A stretch of 64,000 bases of DNA from Sphingomonas sp. IC081 (GTDB taxonomy: Bacteria > Pseudomonadota > Alphaproteobacteria > Sphingomonadales > Sphingomonadaceae). How positions within the stretch are numbered: the first letter of the stretch is position 1; every line of letters starts with the position of its first letter. Positions 44,108 to 51,169 of the stretch are shown here, piece after piece. The DNA is taken from NCBI RefSeq assembly GCF_006874585.1, contig NZ_CP029764.1, positions 1 to 64,000 of the forward strand. Reading direction: 5' to 3'. A program made the position numbers and the translations under genes. A model generated the notes under the pieces. The model made no database searches, was not told where the DNA came from, and saw only the letters and a list, made by a program, of their open reading frames with translations.

Positions 44108-45753
44108 CCTCTCTTATTCACGACGCTCGGTTTCGGGCCCGCTCTGGGCATTTGCTGCGGCTGGCTGTATTGCGCGGACGACCGGCATCGCTGGCGTTTG
44201 TTTCACCGCATTCGGATTGATGGGCTTTTCGGGTTGAAGGGCTGGGCTCGGAGTTCTGCGGCGCTGCCGCATGGGCTACGTCGGCGCAGGCTTCAGCCGG
44301 AGAACGAGGGCGCGGAACAGGTCGGCATCCGGACAGGCGGAAGCGAAGGCAATGCGGATGCGGCTAGCACTTTCTACGACGCGCGCAGCGACCTTGAGCA
44401 GCCGCAGGCGCAAGGTGGTAAACTCCGCGCTTGCCAGAGCAGCGGTCCTGGGCATCGCCTGCTGGATGCGCCATAGCAGCCAGTATGCGGCAGTGTGCAG
44501 TATCAGGCGCATCTGATTGGCATTGGCCGAGCGGCACGAGGTTCGGTCGCTGGCGAGCTGGGACTTGTGGCGCTTGATCAGGTTCTCGGCCTGACCACGC
44601 GCGCAGTAGAGCGTGTCGTAGATGTGCTCGGCCGATCCTGTTGCCAACGAGGTGACGACATAGCGGATGTCCATGCCCAGCGTGCTGGCCTCGATCCGTG
44701 CAACGACGCGACGCTGGCACTTCCAGGTCTTTGCCCCATAGCGGGTCTCGGCATAGTTGCGCAGGACGGGACACTGACGCTGGGCGCGCTTGACCGCGCA
44801 GGCATCGGCGACCGCAACAATGGCGGGATCGGCGCGCAGCGCTGAATTGGTGGGCAGGCCGAACACGTAATCGACGCGGGCCGCATCGCAGTAGGCCATG
44901 ACCTCGGGTCGACCATAGTGCCCGTCGCCGCGGATAGTGATGTGGGTATCGGGCCAATTACGGCGCAGGTGACGCACCAGGCGTCGGATGTGCCCCGCCG
45001 CCTCCTTTCCAGAAGGCGTCTTGCCTGTGCGCAGCAGCATGGCCACCGGCCTGCCGGTCGCGGTGTCGTAGATATGGATCGGTAGGAAGCAGCGCTCCCC
45101 ATGATGCCCGTTCCAGAACGAGAGCTGTTGATAGCCATGCACGACGTCGCACGTGTCGTCGATATCCAGCGTGACCGCTGTCGGAGGGGCGGGATAGCTG
45201 GCGCAGTAGATGTCGATCATCGCGGCCATCATGCTGGCCAGTTCGCGCGTAGTCGGTGCATTTTCCCACCGGCTCATCGTCGGTTGGCTGGCCAGCCCCG
45301 CGCCCGATTCCGGCAGCTTGCCGAGCGCCAGGCGGAAGCCTGGATCGTCGCGCAGAGCATCGAGATCATCGGCATCCTCATAGCCGCACGCAATCGCGAA
45401 CACACGGGCACGCAGAATGTCATCCAGGCGATGGATCACCCGCGCTGGATCGCGCGGATCGGCAATACAAGCCGCCAGGCGCTGGCAAATCCCCATCGCG
45501 CGCTCGGCCTGTGCAAGCAGTAGAACACCGCCATCCGAGGTAAGCCGGCCACCGTCGAACGCAGCTGTGATTTTCTTGCGGCCGACTGCTGGGAATCCAA
45601 ATGAGCTTGCGATATCATCGTTCATGGCGGGTGTGGCCCGTGGCATTTTCTGCCCTGCGGCAGGTTCGGCTTAGACACCCAGTTCCTAATTCAGATCAGA
45701 GGCTTACGCCACTCCCGCCAACCCTTCAGGACACTTTTGGTGAATAAGGCGGG
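44108..45753 (-). mobile_element. IS1380-family element, copy 2
   Basis: 1646 bp, apparently identical to 19434-21079 and in the same orientation. It forms the right arm of the composite transposon and cuts the rve-type transposase gene. Right flank CTAG at 45754-45757. Confidence 0.88.
44276..45646 (-). CDS. IS1380-family transposase, copy 2
   Basis: 456 aa, the same protein as that at 19602-20972. Both copies appear intact, so the element is probably still able to move. Confidence 0.92.
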   Translation of the reverse strand: MPRATPAMNDDIASSFGFPAVGRKKITAAFDGGRLTSDGGVLLLAQAERAMGICQRLAACIADPRDPARVIHRLDDILRARVFAIACGYEDADDLDALRDDPGFRLALGKLPESGAGLASQPTMSRWENAPTTRELASMMAAMIDIYCASYPAPPTAVTLDIDDTCDVVHGYQQLSFWNGHHGERCFLPIHIYDTATGRPVAMLLRTGKTPSGKEAAGHIRRLVRHLRRNWPDTHITIRGDGHYGRPEVMAYCDAARVDYVFGLPTNSALRADPAIVAVADACAVKRAQRQCPVLRNYAETRYGAKTWKCQRRVVARIEASTLGMDIRYVVTSLATGSAEHIYDTLYCARGQAENLIKRHKSQLASDRTSCRSANANQMRLILHTAAYWLLWRIQQAMPRTAALASAEFTTLRLRLLKVAARVVESASRIRIAFASACPDADLFRALVLRLKPAPT

Positions 45754-45757
45754 CTAG
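45754..45757. repeat. Target site duplication, right (CTAG)
   Basis: Pairs with CTAG at 19430-19433 on the other side of the composite transposon. Confidence 0.75.
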
Positions 45758-45907
45758 CTCGCTAATGTAATGCAGCGAATGGAGCGCGTGTTTCAGTTGA
45801 AAGGCTGATAGATCGTCGCCCAGCTCCGCCGCGATAGCGAGGCTTTCGCGCGTGAGGGCTATAGCATGTTGGAGGCGGTGATATTGTTCGTCGTTCAAGT
45901 CCATCAT
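45754..45907 (-). pseudogene. 5' part of the gene split by the composite transposon
   Basis: Starts at ATG 45907 or 45904 after GGAG, and reads MMDLNDEQYHRLQHAIALTR up to the CTAG border (45754-45757). The current frame runs on into IS1380 to a stop at 45704, adding foreign residues. With one CTAG and the transposon removed, it continues in frame into 19429-19182. Function unknown; each half is a helical module of about 50 residues. Confidence 0.75.
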
Positions 45908-45933
45908 CACCCGACTCCGAAGCAGGTTCCAGA

Positions 45934-46179
45934 ATGGCAATATACCTACGTTTGGACGATATGGCGCACCCGTTGAGCAAATTATTCGGGAAGCGGTTGA
46001 GGGCGCGGAGGCAGGCCCTCAAAATGTCGCAAGCGATGCTGCATGAGCAAACCGGCGTCACGGCCTCCTACATTTCGTTTATCGAGAACGGGAAGGCCAA
46101 TCCGACCTTGGATGTTATGGCGCAGCTCGCGGACGCGATCGGTTGCCCTGTCTCGGAAATGTTGGCCGCTGAAGCATAG
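45934..46179 (+). CDS. XRE-family transcriptional regulator
   Basis: 81 aa (ATG 45961 is an alternative start, giving 72). GKRLRARRQALKMSQAMLHE followed by QTGVTASYISFIENGKANPT is a clear Cro/CI helix-turn-helix. It is divergent from the split gene. Its TAG stop lies inside the first of three 20-bp palindromes, which are good candidates for its own binding sites. Confidence 0.85.
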   Translation: MAIYLRLDDMAHPLSKLFGKRLRARRQALKMSQAMLHEQTGVTASYISFIENGKANPTLDVMAQLADAIGCPVSEMLAAEA

Positions 46180-46194
46180 TCGCCGCTGTCTATG
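46175..46194. promoter_or_regulatory. CATAG palindrome 1
   Basis: CATAGTCGCCGCTGTCTATG. Outer arms CATAG/CTATG. It contains the stop codon of the XRE gene. Confidence 0.6.
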
Positions 46195-46202
46195 CGCTGC
46201 AG

Positions 46203-46222
46203 CATAGCCGCCCGCGTCTATG
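46203..46222. promoter_or_regulatory. CATAG palindrome 2
   Basis: CATAGCCGCCCGCGTCTATG, 28 bases after palindrome 1. Confidence 0.62.
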
Positions 46223-46232
46223 TCGCCGGTGG

Positions 46233-46252
46233 CATAGACGTTCCCGTCTATG
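46233..46252. promoter_or_regulatory. CATAG palindrome 3
   Basis: CATAGACGTTCCCGTCTATG with perfect 8-bp arms, 30 bases after palindrome 2. The three sites lie between the XRE gene and the next small gene. Confidence 0.65.
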
Positions 46253-46325
46253 ATGCTGGCCGGTGAAGCCCCTTGCTGGCTTAGGAGGTTGCAGCATCGA
46301 GCCTGAGCCGTAATCATCCGGTGCC

Positions 46326-46475
46326 ATGAAGGACTGGCCCGATCCGAACGACGATTCCGGCAGCGACTTGCTTATCCACATCGAGTTTTGGGGATTGCTG
46401 GCGCTTACCGGGCTTGCCTTCCTCGCGGGCGTTGGGCCGCCGATCGTCCGCTTTGTCCGTTCAGTCATCGGATAG
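46326..46475 (+). CDS. Small membrane protein (49 aa)
   Basis: MKDWPDPNDDSGSDLLIHIE then one hydrophobic segment (FWGLLALTGLAFLAGVG). The acidic N-terminus followed by a single span is protein-like, but the ribosome binding site is weak. Its stop lies within palindrome 4. Family unknown. Confidence 0.4.
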   Translation: MKDWPDPNDDSGSDLLIHIEFWGLLALTGLAFLAGVGPPIVRFVRSVIG

Positions 46476-46490
46476 GCGCGCACGCCTATG
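46471..46490. promoter_or_regulatory. CATAG palindrome 4, between convergent stops
   Basis: GATAGGCGCGCACGCCTATG (one arm mismatch). It contains the stop codons of the genes on both strands (46473-46475 and 46486-46488). Confidence 0.55.
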
Positions 46491-46650
46491 ATGCTGTCCC
46501 GTGGCGGGGAACAATGTAGGCCCATATGCCGCCTTGGCTCGCCCACTCTGGATGCCGATAGTTATAGGCCATCATGGCGAGCGTGAACAGCAGCAGCAGA
46601 AGCGCCGACAAATCGCCGCGCGAAAAGGGCCTGTTGTTATCGCCGTTCAT
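46486..46650 (-). CDS. Small membrane protein (54 aa)
   Basis: From ATG 46650, preceded by AAGAGG. MNGDNNRPFSRGDLSALLLL opens into one membrane span, and the end is Trp/Tyr-containing (WASQGGIWAYIV). Convergent with the 49-aa gene, sharing palindrome 4 at their ends. No family recognised. Confidence 0.5.
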   Translation of the reverse strand: MNGDNNRPFSRGDLSALLLLLFTLAMMAYNYRHPEWASQGGIWAYIVPRHGTAS

Positions 46651-46867
46651 CGCCTCTTTTGACACAGGAGCGGTAATCGGACCCTTGCCCGCCTTGGTTA
46701 AATGTTGGTGGACGAGCTGGCGGCGCAGAAAGATGGACCCGACAGCTAATGCAGCCGGGTCCAGTGAAAGAACCTAAATGATCGAGAAAGGTTCTTCGGG
46801 TCGCAGGGCTGATCTAGGATGCTTTGGTTAATCATTTCACAACGGCAACGAGTGCGGCGCTGGCCTG

Positions 46868-47572
46868 CTATGAGTCCACTTCCAGCAGCGCGGCGAGGAT
46901 CGCAATTCGCTCGCCCGCAGGCAGCTCGCTAAACATGCGTTTCCAACGTGCCGCCTTGCGCTTGATCCTCTGGCGATCGGTGAAATCCACCCCGGCATGG
47001 GTGGCCCAATGCGCCGCGTCGGGCGCATAGTTCATCCATAGACATTCGGTGCGCGGCCCGCCTCGCGTCATGGCCTGATAGGACAGGACGCGCCAGCGCG
47101 GCGCGGGCAGCAGTTCGCTATACAGGGACGAGGGATAGCCTGAAATCATCACCGAGGCGGGCAGCGCATCGAGGACGGCCAGCAGTTCCCTATGGTCCGC
47201 TTCCGTATAGTCATAGCGGTAGCGCGTGCCCGGATGGGAGCGCGTGGCGAGGACATAGGGCGGATCAGCATAGATCAGCACGCGCCCAGCGGCCGAAAAG
47301 TCGAAATCGCGCAGGAAGGCGAGGCAATCGACGTTGTAGGTTTCGACGGCCGCGCCATCGAACGCGCTCGATTCCTCTGCCGCGATCGAGCCGAAGCACT
47401 CAAAGGTAGCCGGATCAATTTCGAGGCCGATCGAGCGGGCAGCGGGAGGCTTGCGCCGGAGGACGATGCCGGAGCCTAGATGCGTCTCAATGTAGGTATC
47501 GTGCGGCGGCATATTGGCAATCACAGCCTGATATGCGCCCGAAACCTGTTTCGAGCCGAGATAGCCGGTCAT
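46868..47572 (-). CDS. DNA adenine methyltransferase (D12/Dam class)
   Basis: 234 aa from ATG 47572 (AGGTG ahead; an upstream ATG at 47653 is rejected). MTGYLGSKQVSGAYQAVIAN is the SAM-binding N-terminal motif, HLGSGIVLRRKP follows, and YADPPYVLATRSH is the DPPY catalytic motif of N6-adenine methylases. No restriction partner is adjacent, so it is probably an orphan that protects the plasmid from restriction or marks its DNA. Confidence 0.85.
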   Translation of the reverse strand: MTGYLGSKQVSGAYQAVIANMPPHDTYIETHLGSGIVLRRKPPAARSIGLEIDPATFECFGSIAAEESSAFDGAAVETYNVDCLAFLRDFDFSAAGRVLIYADPPYVLATRSHPGTRYRYDYTEADHRELLAVLDALPASVMISGYPSSLYSELLPAPRWRVLSYQAMTRGGPRTECLWMNYAPDAAHWATHAGVDFTDRQRIKRKAARWKRMFSELPAGERIAILAALLEVDS

Positions 47573-47720
47573 GGCACCTACTGGAAAAGAAGGAGCAGGC
47601 GGGGGAAGCGTCCCCCTGCGATCGGGCCGCCCAGCGTCCCGCTCGACCCCCACAGCAAGGGGCCAGCCCCTCGCAACGCTCCCCGGCTAACACCAAACGG
47701 AAGGTTCGGGCTGGGGGCGT

Positions 47721-48797
47721 TCATCTGGAACGCCGGGGCGACGGCGGCTTAGGCAGGCCGTGGCCGATTTCGTTGGATTTGGTTTTGCCGTCGCCTTCGC
47801 TCTGGCCTGTCTTGAGGGCGTCGGAGAGTCCGGCGAGCGAGCTTCCCCGCGCCGCGTTCAGGAGAGACGTTCGGCCACTTTCCGGCGTAGCTTTTCGTCC
47901 GTCGCCATGTGCGAGGCTCCCACCAACATCAGGGCCTCCAATCGCGTAAAGTTGCCCGTGGGGAGATTGTCCTTTGAATTGGAGGGCGCAATCGGCGCTG
48001 ACGCGGCCGAGCTGGTTGAGCCGGTCGAACTCTCTTTCAAGCCTTTCTTGGACAGGTCCATTTTCCAATTCCTTCCGCCAGATATTTACACCGTCCATGC
48101 CTTCTAGGCGATGAACATTCGCACGATCGCGCACGTCATGGACCGCAACCGAAATCTGATCGCCAAAGCGACCTAGAAGGGCCTCTAGGCCGTCAGGCGT
48201 GCCCTCCTGAATACGCACCATCACGGCCGCGCTCGCGCCCCTGCCTAGCTCCTCAAAGCGTTGGAACGTGTGCGCAAGCGCCTCCTCTGGCCGAGGCAGC
48301 ACCGCTATTACCCCGACTCTGCATCCGGCGCTCAATGCCTGTTCGACCTTGGCGATGCTCGCTTGCGGATCGACAAGCTGGCCCTCAAAGATCGCGCGCA
48401 CGTCACGGCCGAGCCGGTTTCCTTCATGCAGCGCCGCATACTGGATTTCAGAGGTTTTCCCGGCCCCCGGCATCCCGGTTACGAACAGCACCAGGTTGCG
48501 GGTCGGATCGGAGCTATCGGCTACTACGCGCCGGTATTGTTCGGCCGCCAGAACGGCCGCGGCATTGTGGACGGGCGCGTTGTATCGGCCGCGGGCCTCT
48601 CTTGAGGCGGTATATTCGGGAAGCAGCTCCTTCATGGCGTCCGCACAGACGTAGCGCCCCCCGAAAGTGCCGGGTCGGGCCGCATAGTCTGTCAGGAACC
48701 GTTCGGGCGCAGCTTGCACGGCATCGACCACGCGCCGTTGCACGTCCGCGCGATCGGCGTCCGCGAACTCCAATACCCTGATAGGTTCCAATGCCAT
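47721..48797 (-). CDS. Zeta-toxin-family P-loop kinase
   Basis: 358 aa. Walker A FVTGMPGAGKTSE at about residues 106-117, with PGTFGGRYVCADAMKELLPE and the later VMVRIQEGTPDGLEALL typical of plasmid zeta-type proteins. Zeta toxins phosphorylate UDP-N-acetylglucosamine; here no epsilon antitoxin is evident. The last 80 codons overlap a well-formed frame on the same strand (47858-48061). A CATAG palindrome lies 23 bases upstream of the start, so it may be under the XRE regulator. Confidence 0.75.
   Translation of the reverse strand: MALEPIRVLEFADADRADVQRRVVDAVQAAPERFLTDYAARPGTFGGRYVCADAMKELLPEYTASREARGRYNAPVHNAAAVLAAEQYRRVVADSSDPTRNLVLFVTGMPGAGKTSEIQYAALHEGNRLGRDVRAIFEGQLVDPQASIAKVEQALSAGCRVGVIAVLPRPEEALAHTFQRFEELGRGASAAVMVRIQEGTPDGLEALLGRFGDQISVAVHDVRDRANVHRLEGMDGVNIWRKELENGPVQERLEREFDRLNQLGRVSADCALQFKGQSPHGQLYAIGGPDVGGSLAHGDGRKATPESGRTSLLNAARGSSLAGLSDALKTGQSEGDGKTKSNEIGHGLPKPPSPRRSR
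47858..48061 (-). CDS. Nested small gene inside the zeta-toxin gene
   Basis: 67 aa from ATG 48061, with GGAAGGA about 8 bases upstream. Ser/Lys-rich N-terminus then a helical end (FTRLEALMLVGASHMATDEK, LRRKVAERL). By hand count third-position GC is about 75 percent in this frame against about 53 percent in the overlapping zeta frame, which favours real translation. It could be an antitoxin for the zeta protein; no family is recognised. Confidence 0.5.
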   Translation of the reverse strand: MDLSKKGLKESSTGSTSSAASAPIAPSNSKDNLPTGNFTRLEALMLVGASHMATDEKLRRKVAERLS

Positions 48798-48820
48798 CCC
48801 GCTTCCTCTGTCAGATCCGG

Positions 48821-48840
48821 CATAGACGCAGGCGTCTATG
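48821..48840. promoter_or_regulatory. CATAG palindrome 5, upstream of the zeta toxin
   Basis: CATAGACGCAGGCGTCTATG with perfect 9-bp arms. Same pattern as the four sites at 46175-46490, over 2 kb away, and placed as an operator for the toxin gene. Confidence 0.68.
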
Positions 48841-48886
48841 AGAACCAGAACTATTTGTTGGAGCGTGGTCTAGCACGAATATAAGA

Positions 48887-48912
48887 AAGCCCGACACAGG
48901 GCCGGGCTTTCG
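48887..48912. terminator. Hairpin with T-run
   Basis: GAAAGCCCG and CGGGCTTTC pair around ACACAGGGC. It lies in the 260-base gap between the zeta and the 68-aa genes; it could end transcription from the right-hand side. Confidence 0.55.
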
Positions 48913-49101
48913 CACTTTCGGACACAACGGCGGGTTGTGCGCGACCCGAAAGCAGAGTTGTTGCAGAGCCGTATCGGGCAGGCACGGCGCTGGCAAGGCG
49001 AAGGAGCTGCGCCCGCGCGATATGCCCAGCCTTTATCGTCGGCAGGCTGTTAATCATGGTGTGCAACGGAAACTTACCATTCATCGTGCAGCGCGAGATT
49101 C

Positions 49102-49308
49102 ATGGATAGCGATCCCGGAGAAGCGCGAAGGCTGCACGCGGTTGAGAACCGCGCAATGGCGCGCCGCATTGAGGCGGAGCGTTGGAAAGCTCTATGGGAT
49201 GAGGCCCACCCCGCAGCGACGGAGGCCCCGGCCCCGGACCATGCAGCTCCCGACAAACCGAGCCGCTTGCGCTCGATATTAACGCTATTCCGAAGGGATG
49301 GCCTCTAG
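49102..49308 (+). CDS. Small charged protein of unknown function
   Basis: 68 aa. Helical, Arg/Glu/Ala-rich (GEARRLHAVENRAMARRIEA). The ribosome binding site is weak. It is convergent with the next gene, overlapping by 4 bases. Coding status is moderate. Confidence 0.4.
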   Translation: MDSDPGEARRLHAVENRAMARRIEAERWKALWDEAHPAATEAPAPDHAAPDKPSRLRSILTLFRRDGL

Positions 49309-49541
49309 TCTCGCTTTTGACGCTGTTCAGGCTGGCCTAAAATGTGATCGTTGATGGTCACAACGGCAAGCGGGATCAGGTTGAATAGCTGGTAGGCGCA
49401 GATCGCGCCGACAAAGAACACCAGAAGCGGGTGTGCCTCAACCAGATCATAGTTGGCCCGGACAAAAACTGTCCCCGCTGCGAAGGCGAGGACATAGAGG
49501 ATCATCGTCAAAGCCCCGTCGAATAGGCTGCGCATCGTCAT
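49305..49541 (-). CDS. Small membrane protein, two spans
   Basis: 78 aa. Hydrophobic segments at about residues 8-27 (DGALTMILYVLAFAAGTVFV) and 38-63 (PLLVFFVGAICAYQLFNLIP). No family recognised. Confidence 0.5.
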   Translation of the reverse strand: MTMRSLFDGALTMILYVLAFAAGTVFVRANYDLVEAHPLLVFFVGAICAYQLFNLIPLAVVTINDHILGQPEQRQKRD

Positions 49542-49559
49542 GGGCTGATCCTAGCCCCT

Positions 49560-50264
49560 TTATTCGACAGGGGCGAGGGGCGCGCTGGCGCAATCGTCGC
49601 CACCGCACAGGAGCCGCAGCGCGGGCTTGCCCCATGCCTGCACGCCGCATGTAGGGCAGCGATATTTGATCCGGTTCGATCGGTTCCCCGTGGCGGGCTG
49701 AAGCACGTCCGCCAGATGGCCGCCGGCAGCGCCGGCGCCGGCGCCGGCGTCGATCGCCGGCGTCGGCATGATGGCCGGGAACCGATCGACCCACGAAATG
49801 CGGAAATTCTGCGTCAACAGGGCATCCGTGGCGAGCATGAAGGGGCCGCCCGGAATGGCATAGTCGGCCATTTTCTGCCCTGTCCTAGCGCCTCCGGGCT
49901 GGCCCGTGCTGGACGGCATGAGGCCGATCGCTTCCATTTTGTCGGCCCATTCCCGGTTATGATAGCCGGAGCGCGACGGGTTGCCGAAATGGAACTGCCA
50001 TGCGTGGACCATTTCATGCGCTACGGTTTGGAGGACTTCGAGCAGGGGGACCACGGCGAAATATGCCGGGTTGATGGCGATTTCGTCGGTCTTGCTCTTG
50101 TCGTGATGATGCACGAACCGTTCCGATGAGAAATAGCCGTAGCTCCGCTTTTCCCTCTGCATCGTAATCAGGCAGGGGGGCAGCTCGCCCGCGAACAGCT
50201 CCCGGTTGTAATGGTCGAACGCCAGTTGCAATTCAGCATAGGCTTGCGCGGTCGGGTTGGTCAT
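49560..50264 (-). CDS. SprT-like zinc metallopeptidase
   Basis: 234 aa. VLQTVAHEMVHAWQFHFG holds the HExxH motif, with GYHNREWADKMEAIGLMPSS as the helper segment, and the C-terminus has a zinc ribbon (YRCPTCGVQAWGKPALRLLC). This is the SprT domain plan. The linker contains GAGAGAG coded by a GGCGCC repeat run. Plasmid copies may handle DNA-protein crosslinks such as relaxase adducts; that is inference. Confidence 0.8.
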   Translation of the reverse strand: MTNPTAQAYAELQLAFDHYNRELFAGELPPCLITMQREKRSYGYFSSERFVHHHDKSKTDEIAINPAYFAVVPLLEVLQTVAHEMVHAWQFHFGNPSRSGYHNREWADKMEAIGLMPSSTGQPGGARTGQKMADYAIPGGPFMLATDALLTQNFRISWVDRFPAIMPTPAIDAGAGAGAAGGHLADVLQPATGNRSNRIKYRCPTCGVQAWGKPALRLLCGGDDCASAPLAPVE

Positions 50265-50446
50265 GCGCCCAGCGCCTTCGCTTCGGCCGCGCAGCGATCC
50301 TTATGGGAATACCACTCGCCCAGCGCGCTACCGCGACCACCTTTCCCGAACCATGTCCCGGAGCGCCAACCGCACTCGCAGCTTACCGAAACGCCAAAGC
50401 TATAGCTTGCCAGCTTGTGCCCCTTGAGGGGCTTTTCCTTCGCCAT
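50261..50446 (-). CDS. Small Cys/Trp-containing protein
   Basis: 61 aa. KLASYSFGVSVSCECGWRSG then WYSHKDRCAAEAK suggests a tiny zinc- or nucleic-acid-binding fold (Cys-x-Cys, His, Cys). It is coupled to the SprT-like gene by a 4-base overlap. Confidence 0.6.
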   Translation of the reverse strand: MAKEKPLKGHKLASYSFGVSVSCECGWRSGTWFGKGGRGSALGEWYSHKDRCAAEAKALGA

Positions 50447-50448
50447 AA

Positions 50449-50622
50449 TCAGACCCCTCTTTCATTGCGGCGTCGTTCAACATAGCCATCGGCCTTGCCG
50501 TCCTCGTAATGCTCCCAAAGGTCGGGGTTGGTCGGTTCGCAGCCCTGATAGCGGGGATCATCGGGCCAGCGGCCACAGTTCCACCCGGCGTTATAGGCGC
50601 GCTGCTGATCTTCATGGGTCAT
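50449..50622 (-). CDS. Small protein (57 aa) of the SprT operon
   Basis: From ATG 50622, overlapping the stop of the upstream gene. MTHEDQQRAYNAGWNCGRWP then DPRYQGCEPTNPDLWEHYED reads like the short 'NAGW...G' proteins common in phages and plasmids. Three bases separate it from the next gene. Function unknown. Confidence 0.6.
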   Translation of the reverse strand: MTHEDQQRAYNAGWNCGRWPDDPRYQGCEPTNPDLWEHYEDGKADGYVERRRNERGV

Positions 50623-51002
50623 TGGCTGGCTCCCTGTTCAGCGAGGCGGGCCATGACGCGCACCATATTGTCAGAAAGCGACTTGGCCGAGCCTAGCGCG
50701 TCGTCGCGGTCATCCGTGTAGTAGGCGACCCGTTCGGCATGGTCCCGGTGCCAATCGGCATCATGGCGGCCCTGATCGGCCTCCACGATCGAGGCGAGCC
50801 GGAACGTCACCCGATACTCACCTTCCTTTTTGGTGATCGCCATATGAGGCAGCGCCCGAACGGCGGTGAACAACTGGCGGTCGGTTGTGACGGCCCGCGC
50901 CGCGCGCTCTTTCTTGCACTCCTCGCACACGCGGGATTTGAGATTGGCGGTTGGCTTTCCGCACTGGTTGCATGGCGGCAGCGGCTTGACGAGACGGAAC
51001 AA
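50619..51002 (-). CDS. Zinc-finger protein of unknown function
   Basis: 127 aa from TTG 51002, chosen because AGGAGG lies 4-5 bases upstream; the ATG at 51017 has no such site. PPCNQCGKPTANLKSRVCEE followed by CKKER is a four-Cys zinc finger. The rest (MAITKKEGEYRVTFRLASIV; RDHAERVAYYTDDRDDALGS) is unrecognised. A promoter and palindromic operator sit upstream. Confidence 0.6.
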   Translation of the reverse strand: MFRLVKPLPPCNQCGKPTANLKSRVCEECKKERAARAVTTDRQLFTAVRALPHMAITKKEGEYRVTFRLASIVEADQGRHDADWHRDHAERVAYYTDDRDDALGSAKSLSDNMVRVMARLAEQGASQ

Positions 51003-51017
51003 TCTGACCTCCTGCAT

Positions 51018-51062
51018 TTGTATTGTGCAATACAATCTAGTGGCATTTCCCCTGTCCGTCAA
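51018..51062 (-). promoter_or_regulatory. Promoter with palindromic operator for the zinc-finger operon
   Basis: On the minus strand TTGACG (51062-51057) and TAGATT (51039-51034) are 17 bases apart. TTGTATTGTGCAATACAA (51018-51035), with perfect 8-bp arms, overlaps the expected transcription start. Confidence 0.6.
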
Positions 51063-51165
51063 ACGGTCCTCTGGCGGCCAACAGGAATATGTCCGTTAAC
51101 TCTGGACCTGCAACGGCGATTCGGACAAGATTGCATAATGACGGGAAAACGGACAGGATCGGACA
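51053..51165. other. Putative res site of the resolvase
   Basis: The hexamer TGTCCG or its complement CGGACA occurs five times between the divergent zinc-finger and resolvase genes (near 51053, 51090, 51121, 51150 and 51160). Small serine resolvases act on such multi-subsite regions next to their gene. Confidence 0.45.
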
Positions 51166-51169
51166 GTCT

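Larger units (their letters stand above)
19434..45753. mobile_element. 26.3-kb composite transposon carrying the Ter operon
   Basis: Two 1646-bp IS1380-family elements in direct orientation bound 23 kb of cargo: tellurium-type stress genes (21378-38667), an IS110, an IS21 and a truncated rve-type element. The outer CTAG duplication and the in-frame restoration of the interrupted gene show that the whole unit inserted once into the plasmid backbone next to traC. Confidence 0.85.

Noticed and set aside
46574..46777. 67-codon plus-strand frame
   Set aside because: The minus strand has a better 54-codon gene with an AAGAGG site; the plus frame is Ser/Arg-rich.
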